Assembly: GCA_021234155.1 (NCBI GenBank)
Contig: JAJEKV010000031.1
Span: forward strand, 6,712,748-6,776,747
Length of the DNA: 64,000 nucleotides
Direction: 5' to 3'
From: Isoetes taiwanensis
Lineage: Eukaryota > Streptophyta > Lycopodiopsida > Isoetales > Isoetaceae
Below, piece after piece: positions 45,192-57,861 of this stretch. The notes beneath the pieces were generated by a model. It saw only the letters and a list, made by a program, of their open reading frames with translations, was not told the DNA's origin and made no database searches. The translations under genes and the position numbers were made by a program. Positions within the stretch are counted from its first letter, which is position 1, and the number at the start of each line of letters is the position of its first letter.

Positions 45192-48119
45192 CCCGAGCTG
45201 CCCACTTTCCTGCGTTTCTAGCTATGCCACGTGTCGTGCCACATCAGTTGTAATCATTTTTAGCCGTCCGATTCTGTATTTTCTGATCGTAGGGTCAGCG
45301 AAATTAGAAAAGCAAGTAATTGTTTGCCATAGTTTTGGCGATATAGCCTCTTTGCCTCCGTCGGAGCAAGAGGTACCCCGTCCTTCCTCATGATTCGTTT
45401 CTTGGCTCTGCAAATGATAAGTTTTAAACAATCTTAAATAATTAAACAATCTTTCAAGTATTTGTTTTTCGAGATTACTTCAAGGATGTTCTATCACTGC
45501 GATGGAGAACATGGATGACAAACCAATACTTGGAGAGATTTCTTAAGGATCAGACATATTATTATATTCAATCGGAGTCGTTAGTCGGCAGTAGAGGAGC
45601 TGGTCTTGCTAGAAATGATGCTTACAATAGTTTCAAGCTTTAGCAATTATTTACTTTGATTTATATGAGCTCTGTTAGGCTCCTTGTTTGTATCCCTACG
45701 AAATTTGTTATAAGAAATTGTGGAGCTTTTCAACATGACTTTTTTAACTTGCTGGTCAGTTGAACCTGAGGGTTTCATAACGTTGGAGATCTTCCTTCAA
45801 CGGGCATCAAAGGTCGACACCTGTCAAAATTAGATGTCAGTAATTGGAGATCGGAACGAGGGATGATGGAAAGGCCATAAACGTGGGGAGTTTGCTCTAT
45901 TAGAATGACCTAAGGCATGGACAAATTAGAGCTTTGAAAAAGTCCATGACAACTGACAAGCTGTGTAATTTCATGTTAGGTCAATTGATAGTAAATTTGA
46001 TCATGATCAGATCTTGTGCTTTAAATCCTGTGATTAAATCTTGCCAAGATGACGAAAGATCTTGATCTTGGCTGTGGTTCTGATGTGAAAGTAGTTGTGC
46101 TGAACATGAATGGAAGCCCTGTTAATACCCTTAAGATGAGAAGAGCAGCTGCATGCAAACAATGTATGATTTGTTTCTAGCTTCTGCTCATGCTTAGTTG
46201 CTAGTTTTCAACAAGGAGCAATGCATTTTAGCAACTCCGGGTGACTCCAGCAACGTTTTATTAGGCAACATTCATTCTAATCAGGTTTGGAATTAGGATT
46301 TAGCTTCTTTATCTGATCAGATCCATGATTATTTCAACAGGCAATGGTCATGATGTTATAATAACACCATAAGCATAATGTCTGATTCACCTCGCTATTA
46401 TTACTTGCCAGTAGAGTAGCAGATCTGGGCACATGTGGTATGCTTTGTGCTATTAACTACTCTGATCTATGATTCTTTTACAAAAATAGTCAGTGCATGA
46501 CATTATCTGTGGTAATGCATAGTGCTTCAATTAATGCTCAAGTTTGGGATAATTTTTGCAGAGGTACAGTAGATCTGCAGTTGAATTAATGGCCTGCCAC
46601 TGCCTTTGCATAGGCTTTGATTTAAAATTGGTACATGTAGTTGTTACTACCTTAAGATGTACCATTTTGCAAACCATAGTGCTATCTGGGCGGATCTGAT
46701 AGCCAGCTTGCATGACCTTGGCCTTATAGGTTTTTGACCTACAGATGTATTACATGGCATGACAAGAGGGCTAAGTTTTTAGTTGTAGATATTGTTCTAG
46801 ATTTTAATGTATATTGCAGATGTGCCACGTCATGCTAAAAAAGTTGTGGCATGATTCCATCCCTTAGATGTACTAATTTCTAATCCTAGGGCCACAACAA
46901 ATAGAAAATTCCTCTTGAACTTCTTTCTACTGCACTTCCACCATTGGGGGGTTGAGCTTTCAAATTTTGCATATAGAGATGCAATAATAATGCGGTTGCC
47001 TTAAGAACCATTTTATAGCACCCTATGGTCATTACGGCTAGTTTGGAGCAATGATTTTGCTAATAACAGGTATTCCTCCATCTTTCTAAGCATCCTCATT
47101 CTTCATCTGCTAAAGAGCATTGATTTGTCTTGTGATTACGCATCAAACAGCCATATATGCTTCATTTGCCTTTTCCTTTTTTCATAACATAGGTAACTTG
47201 CATGGTGGATGCATCTATTGCAAAAGCTTCTATCTTCTCTAGAATCTTTCAACATGAACTTGGACTTAGGGGATTCTGATATGAAAGAGCTATTTTATTG
47301 TCAAGAAAATTCGTTTCACTTTGGATGCAGGCTTTTGCTCTTCTAGACCAGGAGTATCTGATATTTTGACATTGCAACCACAAATACTTTTCTACAAGGT
47401 CTAAGCTATTGGGCAACTCAACAATTTCTTCTTGCAGCACTGATGGCATGATGTTCAGTGCTCTGAAAATGCCCAATGTATGGAGGCCATGCGGAATAAC
47501 ATGGTGGAATAATATAGTGGAATAACATAGTGGCCTATATAAATGCATGGGCTTTATGTCTGCCTGGAGCAAATGCAGTTACAAGCCTGAGACACACGAA
47601 AGATCCAAGGCGAAGTGGAAAATTCCAGAGGACACTAGCAACAAATATTTTCTTGAGGTTTGTATCTTCTTGTAGATTAGTTATGCATTAGTGCACTATG
47701 AGGAAACTAACAGTCAAAGAAACAACTATGTACTTTTATATTGTGTTTATAGTAACAAAGGACCTATTGGTATGACACACAACCTTAAAATTACTTAGCT
47801 CCCATCATTTCTGAATGCCAGTTGTTTTTTTTCCTGAATGCGAGTTATATACAGAATGATGCGATTCTTCTTGTTATCCCAAGCCTCATTTCTGTTCAGG
47901 TCAATATTCATTTAGCAATATGTACAATTTGACTGTAATGACCCATGTTAATCTACTTATGCTGTCTGGTAGGGATATTTCAAGCATGCGCGCCATTAGT
48001 CTATAGTGTAGATTGCTATATTTTTGTTTGCAATGGTGGAAGCACATCTTTGGCACTCTGTTTGAGAGTTTTAAGATGAGTTTGACTTCTTGGGTGTTGT
48101 AGATGGTGATGGTCAGTTT
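45192..48119. other. No gene recognised
   Basis: AT-rich, stop-rich sequence on both strands. No domain, long repeat or RNA gene was seen. Confidence 0.4.
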
Positions 48120-48271
48120 GTACAACAGTAGAGTTGCAGTTTGTCTGTGAGTGTGGAGTGTCGAGGTATCGCTGTCTCTTTGGGGCAGTTCTCTTTCCTC
48201 CTCACTTGCTTTGTAACATTACCATTCTTTTAATATATTGATGACACAGTTCTTCAAAAAAAAAAAAAAAG
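48120..48271 (+). mobile_element. LINE-type 3' end with poly(A) tail
   Basis: A short 3' UTR-like stretch ends in ATATTGATGACACAGTTCTTC and about 15 A (48,257-48,271). It resembles the two other LINE tails in the window in style rather than in sequence. Coding upstream is not recognisable. Confidence 0.5.
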
Positions 48272-50880
48272 GAACATCTCTCTCAAACTAGCATGCTGAA
48301 CCAATAAATCATAGTCCTCTTCTTTAATTATGCAATCCATTTTGTAATGAGCATGAGATAGAATCGTTTTTAAACTAATCTAGGATGAGCAGGAACCCGC
48401 TCAGCGTGAGGATATCCAGGAGATGACATTCATGACTATTAGTTACCATATTCTTTGACATGTCATCTTTATGCCCTTTGATACATCACCCTTCCTGCAC
48501 TATTATGCGTTTCACTTGTATACTAACTTTGACCACTGCTTTGTTAGTTAAAAGCTGAAGTTATATTAGTCCAATTTGATGTCATGTCATGGAACAAAAA
48601 TATTGAAATTTGTATAGTTATGATCTGTTAGCCTTCCACACAACTTTTATGGACTTTAGTGCTTTGGGCATGAATAAAAGCCTTGGGCACGAAAATACCG
48701 TTTGGGAGAAACCCAATGAAATTCTCTAGCAAATTGGCTGTTGGATCAGTAAAGAGCATCTTCGTGAGAATCAAAAGGACTACAAGCTGTATAGTTTCAT
48801 CAAAATAGGTCTTCACGAGCAGAACATTCAATTTGTTGAGGCAGTGGACAAAGATTTAGTATTGATAGAATATGATAAAGCAAAAGCATTAAGTAGACAA
48901 GCTCTTAGGTATTTGTTAGCCTTGGAACTTGCCCTTCTATATATTTTTACATATGGCAAGATGTACTTTAGCATTGCACATTAGTCGTGAAATCCAAAAT
49001 GCATCCCAATCAAGGACGAACAACAATATTTTATCATCATCCCCTTTTTTCTTGCTTTGGTAAGTGCCTATACCTTCGTTCTGAACATTTATCTTGCCAC
49101 CTAACTTCTTCAACTTGGTCTTAACGATTACAACTGACCTTAGATGCGCTCATTAAACACTCTTAAACTTTAATTCATTTAGCAGAAGCCAACCAAGATT
49201 CTATGGTGGGACATTGATCTTTTTATTTCTCCAATTTCTATGCTCTAAACGCTTCCTAATTGTTATTTGTAGAGTGATATAAAAATATGGTTAACGGAAT
49301 CAGAGATGCTTCTAAATCGTTATTCGTCTTTTTTTTAAGAGATAATTCTCATACTCAGACTAGTTATTTCTAATAAAGAAATGACTCATTTTTTACCATC
49401 AATCTGACTATGTCATACCACAGGTCAAAGGAGAAGCATGCTAAATGCCTTGACTATCTTGTTGCAATTTCGAAGTATAGCTTGTGTTGTTGAGAGCTGA
49501 AGCATTTTCAAAAAATTGAAGCATTTGTAGAGAGGAAGATGCAGATCCTGAGTGCCATATACACACTACAAGCAATGACCAAGGTTGTCCATGTTTATCC
49601 ATCTAAATGGCAGGGGCAGTCTTCACCAACTTTGCTGCTTCATACAAGTACCCTGTTTGTGCGAAGTAGTCCACTTAACATGTATAATGATCCTATATTT
49701 TTAAAATCCTATGTTTCTTATTCATATGCATAAAGTAATCATTGCCTTCTTGCAACCTGCAAGAGTAGAGATATGGAGTTTACCATGTTTTGCAGTCCAT
49801 GCTCATATCTAAGCTACCTTTCCAATCTGATAGATCAAGGGTGGAGCTGTCAAGCTAGAACACAATTAGACAACTCCGACTTCAATGACACTACAATTAG
49901 AAAGAAAAGTGGGAACACCGAAATTCACATTGTCTTAGCTTCATCCTTAATCTGGGCCTTCAAAGCAGATCTCATTTGACTTTTTCACCATTGTATATGA
50001 ATGTTCCGGACATATCCCACAACCACACCCTCCAGCCCTAGGGTTTGCTCTTTGGACAACCCAAAAATCTTTAATTTACAACTTTGAACCATATTACATA
50101 GCATTAGCAACATTATCATTTCCAACTTAAAATATTATTGAACTCTATAGTTTATACAACTCAAAAATCAATATGTCATACACGGACTCTTTAAGTTTCA
50201 ACAGTTCCAAATTGTTAGAAATAGAAAGGTGCGAATGTCCTACCTCAACAAAAAAGAAAGGCAAGTAGTCTATTATTATTCTAGAGTACAACTTACTTTT
50301 TGTTATTTATCTTATATCATGTAGACAAATTCAACCGACCAATTCAAGAATCAAACACTAAAACCTACTTTCCTTTTACATTGACCTCAACAACAAAGCC
50401 ATGGGAATGTGGCACATTATAGCTGCCTATTTATATATCACCAGCCCCCTAATCATAGCAAACCCACTGTTTATAAACAATCATCCTCACTACTTTTCTC
50501 ATATTTATCAAGATTGAATATTCATCCTCTATTCTTCTGTATCGCCACCTTGGGTCATTTCGCCACTAAGAGTAGGTGTAAGGAAGCATGTTCCACGTGA
50601 GTCTCATGAACATTTTTGGTATCAATCATTTGAGCCATCAAGGTATAAATGTGCCACTACTTTTTAGTTCTTCACAGATCTTCTTATATCGTAGTGCTTT
50701 GGAATGGTTTTAAGATCCCTAATCCACTCTGTTCTAAAAATCTATTCTATTCTATTCTAAAATAAAGCCTATCCTTCTTTTAATACCCTTCTTTTTCTAC
50801 CCTTCACCCCAAGCCTGCTGCTAGTTTTCTTAATCCATGGAAATACCCATCGCGTACAGTACGCGTACTGTAGTAGACTG
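48272..50880. other. No gene recognised
   Basis: No domain was seen. A short (TCTAT)n run at about 50,738-50,758 recalls the tails of the LINE family but has no LINE sequence before it. Confidence 0.4.
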
Positions 50881-51186
50881 ATAAACAATGAAAGAAGAAA
50901 ACATTTTTTTTGCACACTTAAACGAGCTCTCGGACCCGGTTGGATCTGCTTATTCTTCCGGTTTTCGACCCAAATCGGGCCTGCATCCATTGCTGAGGCC
51001 GACTATCGAATCCGCTGCTTTCTGCCGCTGAATCTGATACGAAAATCAAGCTTTCTGCCCAAGAATCCCCTTTTGCTGCATTTTTAACCCGCCCTTTTGA
51101 TTTTTTTGGTCTATTATGAACAAGGGCGCAGAGCTCCAGTGATATCGAGATAATCGGTTTGGGTTGATTGAAGTTTTAGTGTGTTA

Positions 51187-52953
51187 ATGGCAGCAGCAAG
51201 AACTGGAACGGCAGGTTTGGCCGATTTGGGAGCAGAAACCACCGATTTGTCCGTTTCTTCAAAATCACGGTATGTTGCTGAGACTATCAACGGATCCCAG
51301 CACTTTACAATAAATGGGTATTCTTTAGTTAAGGGCATGGGGTTCGGAAAATACATAGCTAGCGAGACTTTCACAGTAGGGGGCTATCAGTGGGCTATAT
51401 ATTTCTATCCTGATGGAAAAAATGCCGAAGATAACTCCATATATGTATCTGCATTCATCGCCCTTGCAAGCGAAGGCACGGATGTAAGGGCTTTGTTTGA
51501 ATTAACGATTTTGGATCAGAGTGGGAAAGGAAGGCATAAGATGCATAGCCATTTCGATCGCTCTCATGAATATGAGCCTTATACGTTGAAAGATCGAGGC
51601 AGTATGTGGTAAGTCTTCTTTTCCCTCTCAATCCTCCTGTGTCTTTTTTCTGGATTTTTAGGTTCAAATGCCTGTTTTAATGTGAGATTGAGGTTGTCTG
51701 CTAAGAAGGGCCCTCTTTCACGCATATCGAGTATGTCGCTGCCGGGACAGTTGAAGAATCCGGCCCCCCTCTACTGTAGTATCCGGCCTGAGCAGTTACA
51801 GTAGTATCCGCCCCCCTCCATTGAACTAATCCGCGCCCCCCCCCCAACCTATCCTCCCCCTACTGCATGTGCATGACCCAGATAAGACAAAATGTACAAC
51901 ATTTAGTATCCACCCCCCTCCATTGAACTAATAATCCGAGCCCCCCCTTTGAACCTACTCCCACCCCCCCACTGCATCGCCCATATAAGACAAACTGTAC
52001 AACATTTTTGGTGTTTTTTTCCTATGCTAAAGCGGCAGCAGAGGGGGCCGGATTCGTTCAATGGCGAGGGGCCATAGGGGCCATCTGCTTCAATCGCTGC
52101 ACAGCTCGGTTTCTACAATAGAGTGGGGTCGGATTCTTCAAATTAGCCTCGCTGCCTTTGTAGGATTGCAGAATGTCGAACTTGGACTGATAAGCAAAGG
52201 CACGATGCAGGGGATACAGTCGATTCTTCAGGAGAGATGTTTTCGAAACTTCCCATTTCTTAAAGAATGATACCCTTGAGTTTAAATGCACTGTGGGTGT
52301 GGTCCAAGCTTGGACAGAAGGTTCAAAGATCTATTCCATTCCAACACCAGAACCAGAATTAGGAAAGGACTTTGGTGCCCTTCTTGAGAGTGGAGAAGAT
52401 ACAGACATCACACTTGAAGTAGATGGAGAGGAACTCAAAGCTCATAAGCTTATTCTGGCTGCTAGGTCCCCCGTTTTCAAAGCACAGTTATTTGGTCCTA
52501 TGGGTGACCGCAACACTGATACCCTTTGCATTAAGGACATCCAGGCACCAGTATTCAAGGTATGCAATGTTTCAATTTGCCATTTGCATTTGTTTCATAT
52601 TTTGTTTTGGTTTTTTAACACTTTGAAGGTATTATATGACAAGGTTTGTTATTCATAATTATGTCTGCAGGCAATGCTTCATTTTATTTATACAGATACA
52701 CTTCCAGATGTGTCTGAGGCCTCTGGCGTATTTTCTACTTCGATGTCTGCTTCAGCTTCAACCATAATGGCACAACATTTGTTAGCTGCTGCTGATTGTT
52801 ATGGTTTGGACCGTTTGAGATTAATGTGCGAGTCCAGGCTATGCGAGAACGTTAGCGTTGATACAGTAGCTACCACATTGGCTCTTGCAGAGCAACATCA
52901 TGCCTCACAACTCAAAGTTGTCTGTCTGAAGTTTGCTGCGGAGAACCTTGCAG
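51187..52953 (+). CDS. MATH-BTB (BPM-type) Cullin3 substrate adaptor, first three exons
   Basis: Exons: 51,187-51,608, 52,211-52,559 and 52,671-52,953, all GT-AG, with codon phases that join (the Trp codon is split across intron 1). I chose the ATG at 51,187; the frame upstream has only GTG. Residues about 25-160 form the MATH domain ([37 protein letters not shown], then [18 protein letters not shown]). The BTB domain follows: [33 protein letters not shown], then [13 protein letters not shown] and [15 protein letters not shown]. The BACK start is [12 protein letters not shown]...[10 protein letters not shown]. Plant BPM proteins bring substrates such as transcription factors to the CUL3 ubiquitin ligase, mainly in the nucleus. 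The last exon (usual C-terminal 50-70 residues) is not found up to 64,000. Either intron 3 is long and transposon-filled, or the gene is truncated. Confidence 0.93.
51803..52005. repeat. C-tract tandem duplication in intron 1 of the MATH-BTB gene
   Basis: A unit of about 100 bp (GTATCC-CCCCCC-TCCATTGAACTAAT ... GATAAGACAAA-TGTACAACATTT) occurs twice, at 51,803-51,903 and 51,904-52,005. Each copy has three runs of six or more C. On the opposite strand these are G-runs. Confidence 0.8.
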
Positions 52954-53023
52954 GTAAAGTATTAATTTCATTCATCCACAATAATCTTGAAGCATTTTCA
53001 AGTAGTTATTGTGAATATTTTTT

Positions 53024-53612
53024 TGTTATAGTAGTCTTTATTTTCACTTCCTAGAACCGGCTCAGAGTCTAGTTTCTGAATTAAGGTGGCACTTTCCGTG
53101 GTTCATTCCACGAGAGAGATATGGCCGAAAGAGTGATAGGGGATCAAAGAAGACTGCTCTACTCATTCGCTCTTGAATCTAATTCTAAGAAAGCCTTTAA
53201 TTTTTCCCAAGAGCTTCTGTTGTTCTTGTTCAATAATACTAACCTAGAGCCTAACTTTTGGTGTTTTATATTGAGGACTGCTAGCTCATGGGAGGAGCTA
53301 CCAGTAGAAGCTGATTGTCAGGCCTTGCCATAATTCTGCCAGTTCTTAGCACTGAGCAACCCGATTGAGCGGTGAACTACCATAGATTAGTTATTGTATC
53401 TTACTAGAGCTTGGCCAATCCGAGTTATTCATGTAACTTATAATCTGTGTTTATTTAGAATAGAGATTTTTTTGTCATTGCTAACAGTTTGATTGTGGAT
53501 TATGTAGCAAATCTAGATGGATTACAGATTGTGAGACCATGAATTGACTGAGAAGTCTTGAATAAGGGTTCAGGCATATAAAAGATATGGTCCATTGGTA
53601 TGACCCATAACA
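53024..53612 (+). mobile_element. Solitary 5' LTR in intron 3 of the MATH-BTB gene
   Basis: The segment starts TGTTAT and ends ATAACA, a perfect 6-bp LTR terminal inverted repeat with TG...CA. It is followed after 2 bp by a tRNA-Met primer site. The length of 589 bp is normal for copia or small gypsy LTRs. Its start choice is inference; its end is firmly set by the primer site. No matching 3' LTR or internal coding is visible downstream. The 70-codon frame inside it is not a gene. Confidence 0.65.
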
Positions 53613-53614
53613 AT

Positions 53615-53627
53615 TGGTATCAGAGCC
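53615..53627 (+). other. tRNA-Met(i) primer binding site
   Basis: TGGTATCAGAGCC is complementary to the 3' end of plant initiator tRNA-Met and is the commonest plant LTR-retrotransposon primer site. Confidence 0.85.
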
Positions 53628-54881
53628 TGGCTATTCTTGACGTTTGCAAGTTATGTGGTTGATGCTGGAGATTGCAAACTGGAATAAAGATGAAAAGTGT
53701 CCATGTGAAAAGTGTCCTACTTCCTCCATTTCAAACTGGATGAGCACAATTTAGTGTGCGATTTTCTAGGACTAATATTAAGGTAATACATCTTATGTAG
53801 TCATGGCATTCTTAATGCACTATCAATAACTTCTAAGATGCTAATGCATATTAACGAGAATTTAAACTGTTCACATTGTCATGACCAGGACAAATGTAGC
53901 AAATACTATTATTAAAAATAAAATAATCCATTTTAAAAAGACATTCACTCTAGACATTCATAAAAGTTCTTATTGGCTTGAGCACACCCTCATGCTTCTA
54001 ATTTGGCCAATGGTATACACCAATACATCATCCACTACCTAAAAAAAGATAAACCTCCGGAATTGTAGATTGCAATATTGATGTCTCAGGATATTTTGTC
54101 ATGTTCATATTTGCAAGGGTACACAGGGCGCTGGTTTTAGGAATTGTACTTTGTCAAGCACTCAAGCCGAAAAGTGGGGTTTTTCCAGAACATAAGAGAA
54201 TCTTGATGGAATCAAAATCAGATCTTTACAAAATCTTCCAGATTGGGCTTGGTGTCTGAGGAAACTCAACAATTCTCCAAGCATCCTAGAATATCTTGAG
54301 GCAACATAAGAGAATGTGTGGGAATCATGAAAAATACGACAAAAATCTAAGGGAAGGTTGAAGGAACCTAAGGGAATCCAGCAAAATCTAGACAATTTTT
54401 TGGCAAAATGTTAGAGAATCTAAGGCAATCTTAGAGAGTTTACGAGAATTTTGAGGATGGAAATTTAAGGAAATAAGGAGGGTACTAAGGGAATATGAGG
54501 AGAATCTTAGGGAACCTTATGCTGTTGAAAATGTTCTTTAAGGGATGTAAGAATATGTAGGATTATTGAACAATGAAATGAATCTAAATCTTGATGCGAA
54601 ATTGACTTTGACGTTTTGGAAATTCCTCTTTGGCTTTTGCTTCAGAGCTTCCTTATACTTTTGGAGTTGACTGTTGCATAGAATCAACTATGGTAATGCC
54701 TTAGAATAGTCTCGACATATAACTTTCACAGTGTTTAATTCTCAATTTCGAGTTGCCTTCTGTTTTGCGAGTTAATTTTAAAGGGTTGGTCCAACACTAG
54801 ACTATCTACATTTCTTAAATTAGATACAGATGTTTGCAGTATCTCCGTGAATATAAGTTTAACAATACAATGCATTTTCGC
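53628..54881. other. No gene recognised
   Basis: Internal relic of the LTR element, or intron sequence. The segment at about 54,180-54,500 is rich in AAGGGAATC/GAGAATCT-like purine phrases but has no clear period. Confidence 0.35.
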
Positions 54882-56455
54882 TGTGACGTTCCAAGTATTT
54901 ATACGGTATACGTATAAATATATTGACACGTCACCTAGTATAGGTGCGCCACCTAGGGTATGTTAACCTAGGGGGGTTGGCCACAATGGATTTATTTAGA
55001 TATGTTAACCAAATTATAAAGGATAATTATCCAAAGACATGTGATTAGGTCAATTCATAGTGGGGAGGCGCCATTTGGCATAACCCGGGTGGCCAGCATG
55101 AGGGTTGCTAAACTAGGCCACCAAAGGGAGGCGCCATCCTCATATCAGCCCAATTTCGACCCAGCAAGGAGCCAGGAGCAGCTGAGCGCTCAGGAAACTG
55201 CTGCTGTTCGTCCCCAGATCGCCAAACACCCTTTCGTTGCTGCTGTTACCCCTGTACAGCCATGGAGGCGCCTCTTGACAACGGCTCCAGCCGAAACACT
55301 GGTCAGTGGTAGCTTAACTTGCAAATTGTAGAATCATATTTTGGTGTTCTTCTCTGACTAGGTTAGTTAAGATTAACCCTTCTCTGGTAATTAGGAATAC
55401 TCTTCAATTATGAATGATGCTTTGTTATGGAATGATCGATGTCTCTATGAGTTAGCTTAGTAATTCCAGTAAACGGGGGTTAACAGGGGGGTAGAGACCT
55501 CTGAACTTGAGTATAGAATGCTCCTAGTGACTCCTTTAGCACCCTACTAGATTCGGCCTGTGCACAAGAACCCACCGGGTCATAGGCGCTATGGTCTGGC
55601 TTAGCACCAGACAAGGGACGCAGTGGTGAAGTAGGGGGTGGGGTCTTGCATGAGCATAAAAGGCTCCTGAGACTCCTACAGTGGGCTAGGCCTGATAGCC
55701 GGTCACGTGGAGGGCCGGGTATGGGTCTGACACTCCCTGGGTGTAGTGGTGTGATCCGTATGGGGCACCATGCACTTTGAGTAGAATTAGGGTGAGTAAG
55801 TTGGGTACGGATGCGGGGGTCGCTGATGCGGCACGTGTTCTCTAGCTCACCCATGGAACCACTGTGGGGGACGCCTCCCCAACCTGCCTCATCGGACCAG
55901 GTGTCATGAACCTGGAGTAGCCTCAAAGGGTGATAGCTTGAGGCTGCGTCTCCGGAAGGCTATAGCGAAGCCATAGCGTGAATCGACCCATCTGCAAAGT
56001 GTGTACAGGAGGGGCGGATGGAGTGGACAACCCTAGCCGATGTTCTATGCCATTAACGCCATGCCAAGACTTCGGTCTGGCGATTCCACGAGACCCGGTA
56101 GGTCGGTCGTTCCCCAACTAGAGTCGGAGCCGGGGTAGAACCTGGGTGTTTGGGTGTTTTCTTAGCTAGATGCATATTCTTTGTCGTTGGTATTTGGATG
56201 GATGCGCCACCCTTCGTGGTGGCTATTTGTATATGATTTATGCTGTGTGCTAACCCTTGTATTCATGCTTCCGCGACGTAGGCGCCCATCGAAGGCGTGG
56301 GCCGAATGACCCCTCCGTGTCCTTCACCCGAGCGTCTCCACGTAGACGGCCCGGTTCAGATGGAGGGCCCTGCTCATGGCGAGATGGTCGCCATGGGAGG
56401 GGAAAGTCCCCGTATGTATACGATCAGAGGTCGTATATATTCAGGGAGCGTCACA
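54882..56455 (+). mobile_element. Gypsy LTR, left arm of the palindrome (plus orientation)
   Basis: This 1,574-bp LTR begins TGTGACG and ends CGTCACA. A tRNA-Met primer site starts 2 bp later. It is nearly identical, in reverse, to the LTR at 58,592-60,726 apart from one MITE present only there. Frames inside it occur in both copies and carry no domain, so they are not genes. TTCGC precedes it and could be half of a 5-bp target duplication. Confidence 0.9.
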
Positions 56456-56456
56456 G

Positions 56457-56469
56457 TGGTATCAGAGCC
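56457..56469 (+). other. tRNA-Met primer binding site (left arm)
   Basis: TGGTATCAGAGCC lies directly 3' of the left LTR, one base after its terminal CGTCACA, setting its transcription direction to plus. Confidence 0.92.
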
Positions 56470-57185
56470 GTGATTTCGGTTGCTCGAAATCATAGCACTG
56501 GCCACACACTAACTCGTAGTACGGTAGTTAGGAAGAGGCTAAGTCGATATGTTGTTAGTCCTCTTTGATGTTTGGTTCGGTGTTAGGTTAAGTTAAGAAA
56601 ATTATAGTTCTAAGGAGGATAGGGCGACAGGAGAGCCCAAGGTTGGAAGAATTGTAAATGTCAATAGGTAGCTCAAATGACGGGGAAGGTGCATCCATTG
56701 GATCGGACATACTCAAATTACCCTAGAACGGACGTCTCCAGGCGAAAAATGGCCAAGGGCAGGCCCGAAAACCAACTCGGGCGCCGCTTGCTTTTTGTCG
56801 TCCTGCGGTCATAGTGGGAGAGCCGAAAATGCAGTCGGCGCCCGACCAGTCAGACGGGAGTCAACGCGGGCCGCCAGGTCAACCCGGGCGCCGCTTGCTT
56901 TTCGACGACCCCCAGTCGAGGCGGGAGCACGTATAATGCAGCCAGCGCCCGACCGTATGCCTTGCGTATTTCCGCCGTATAATTGTTTTATAATAATAAA
57001 AATTTAAAAGTTAATAGGAAAAATTTTAAAATTTCAAAAGTTATCTAGCCGTTAGAAATTTCTTTTTGTCATCTCATTTTTGCCTCGCCTTCAGCGCCTT
57101 CGACCGCCAGAGCCGCCGCCCGCCATCCCCGCCGGATCTGACTCTGCTTTTCCATCCTTGAGTCTTCTGAACCCAAGCGCCTCCT
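56470..57185 (+). mobile_element. Gypsy 5' leader, left arm, with internal 105-bp repeat
   Basis: Untranslated leader region mirrored at 57,862-58,577. It contains two diverged copies of a unit beginning GGGCGCCGCTTGCTTTT (about 56,779 and 56,887) and an AT-rich block (56,985-57,060). The arm's homology ends at 57,185. Confidence 0.8.
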
Positions 57186-57801
57186 GAATCTGAGCGAATT
57201 GTTCAGCGGCACTCCGACGAAGAACCTCGGCATGGTACCGGTTGGGCCGCTGGTTCATATCAATCTGGATCGTGGTCAGATAATCCAGACTGATATCAGG
57301 GATCGGGGCTACCCACATGAAGCTCTGAGAGCCTTCATGCCATTCATACGGGGGAACCTCGATTGCCCTGCCATCTATGATGCCAAATCCGTCCCCTAAA
57401 TACCGGTACTCCCTTCCTCGAGTAGCCGTATCCGCTCGCTCCACCTCCCGGTGGTCGTCTTCGCTGGCCAAGCTCCTGATGCGGTCGGCTTCTGTCCGGA
57501 TGTCCTCCTCCTCTGTATGGCCCTCTTGTTCAGGAGGATAGAACTTAATCAGCATCATAACCATGTCAGGTTGCTCGACAATGGTATAGGAGAGCTGACG
57601 AAGATTCAGCCGGATCAGGAATGGCTCCGAGAAGTGATAGATAGGATAGGGAATCCTATCATTGTTCTCGAAACGGTTCATCAACTCATCCAGAAGGATG
57701 TCGACGAAAACCGGGTCAGTAGCCATGTGCCGGGCGATTAAGGCATAGATCTGCACTATACTTAGGGTAGCAGGGTCCGGGGCGCTCTTAGTATTGGCCA
57801 T
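57091..57801 (-). CDS. Gypsy gag N-terminus fused to antisense leader
   Basis: The ATG at 57,801 lies downstream (minus strand) of the right LTR, primer site and leader, exactly where gag should start. Residues 1-205 look like a gypsy capsid N-terminus: helical (LSIVQIYALIARHMATDP), with an acidic middle (EQEGHTEEEDIRTEADR). No zinc knuckle is present. From about residue 207 (EALGFRRLKDG) to the stop, the frame runs into the left arm and reads the leader in antisense, giving a GGGSGGRRR end. So it is a truncated gag with a chimeric tail caused by the palindrome junction, not a normal gene end. Assignment to gag rests on position. Confidence 0.6.
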   Translation of the reverse strand: MANTKSAPDPATLSIVQIYALIARHMATDPVFVDILLDELMNRFENNDRIPYPIYHFSEPFLIRLNLRQLSYTIVEQPDMVMMLIKFYPPEQEGHTEEEDIRTEADRIRSLASEDDHREVERADTATRGREYRYLGDGFGIIDGRAIEVPPYEWHEGSQSFMWVAPIPDISLDYLTTIQIDMNQRPNRYHAEVLRRSAAEQFAQIQEALGFRRLKDGKAESDPAGMAGGGSGGRRR

Positions 57802-57861
57802 ACTGTAGTACTAGGGTCTATGGAGTCGACAGTGAGGCGCTGGCGGCAAAAGATGCGGCAA

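Noticed and set aside
50730-50762. Fourth LINE copy ending in a TTCTA-type tail
   Set aside because: Only the microsatellite is present; none of the family 3' UTR or coding motifs precede it.
51181-51186. Start of the MATH-BTB gene at a GTG
   Set aside because: A plant nuclear gene should start at ATG; the ATG at 51,187 is 6 bp downstream in frame.
53121-53333. 70-codon ORF after MATH-BTB exon 3
   Set aside because: It lies within the proposed LTR (53,024-53,612) and does not resemble the missing BPM C-terminus.
55041-56568. Several ORFs of 64-148 codons (and their mirror copies at 58,479-60,567)
   Set aside because: They lie in LTR or leader sequence, appear in both palindrome arms, and have no domains.
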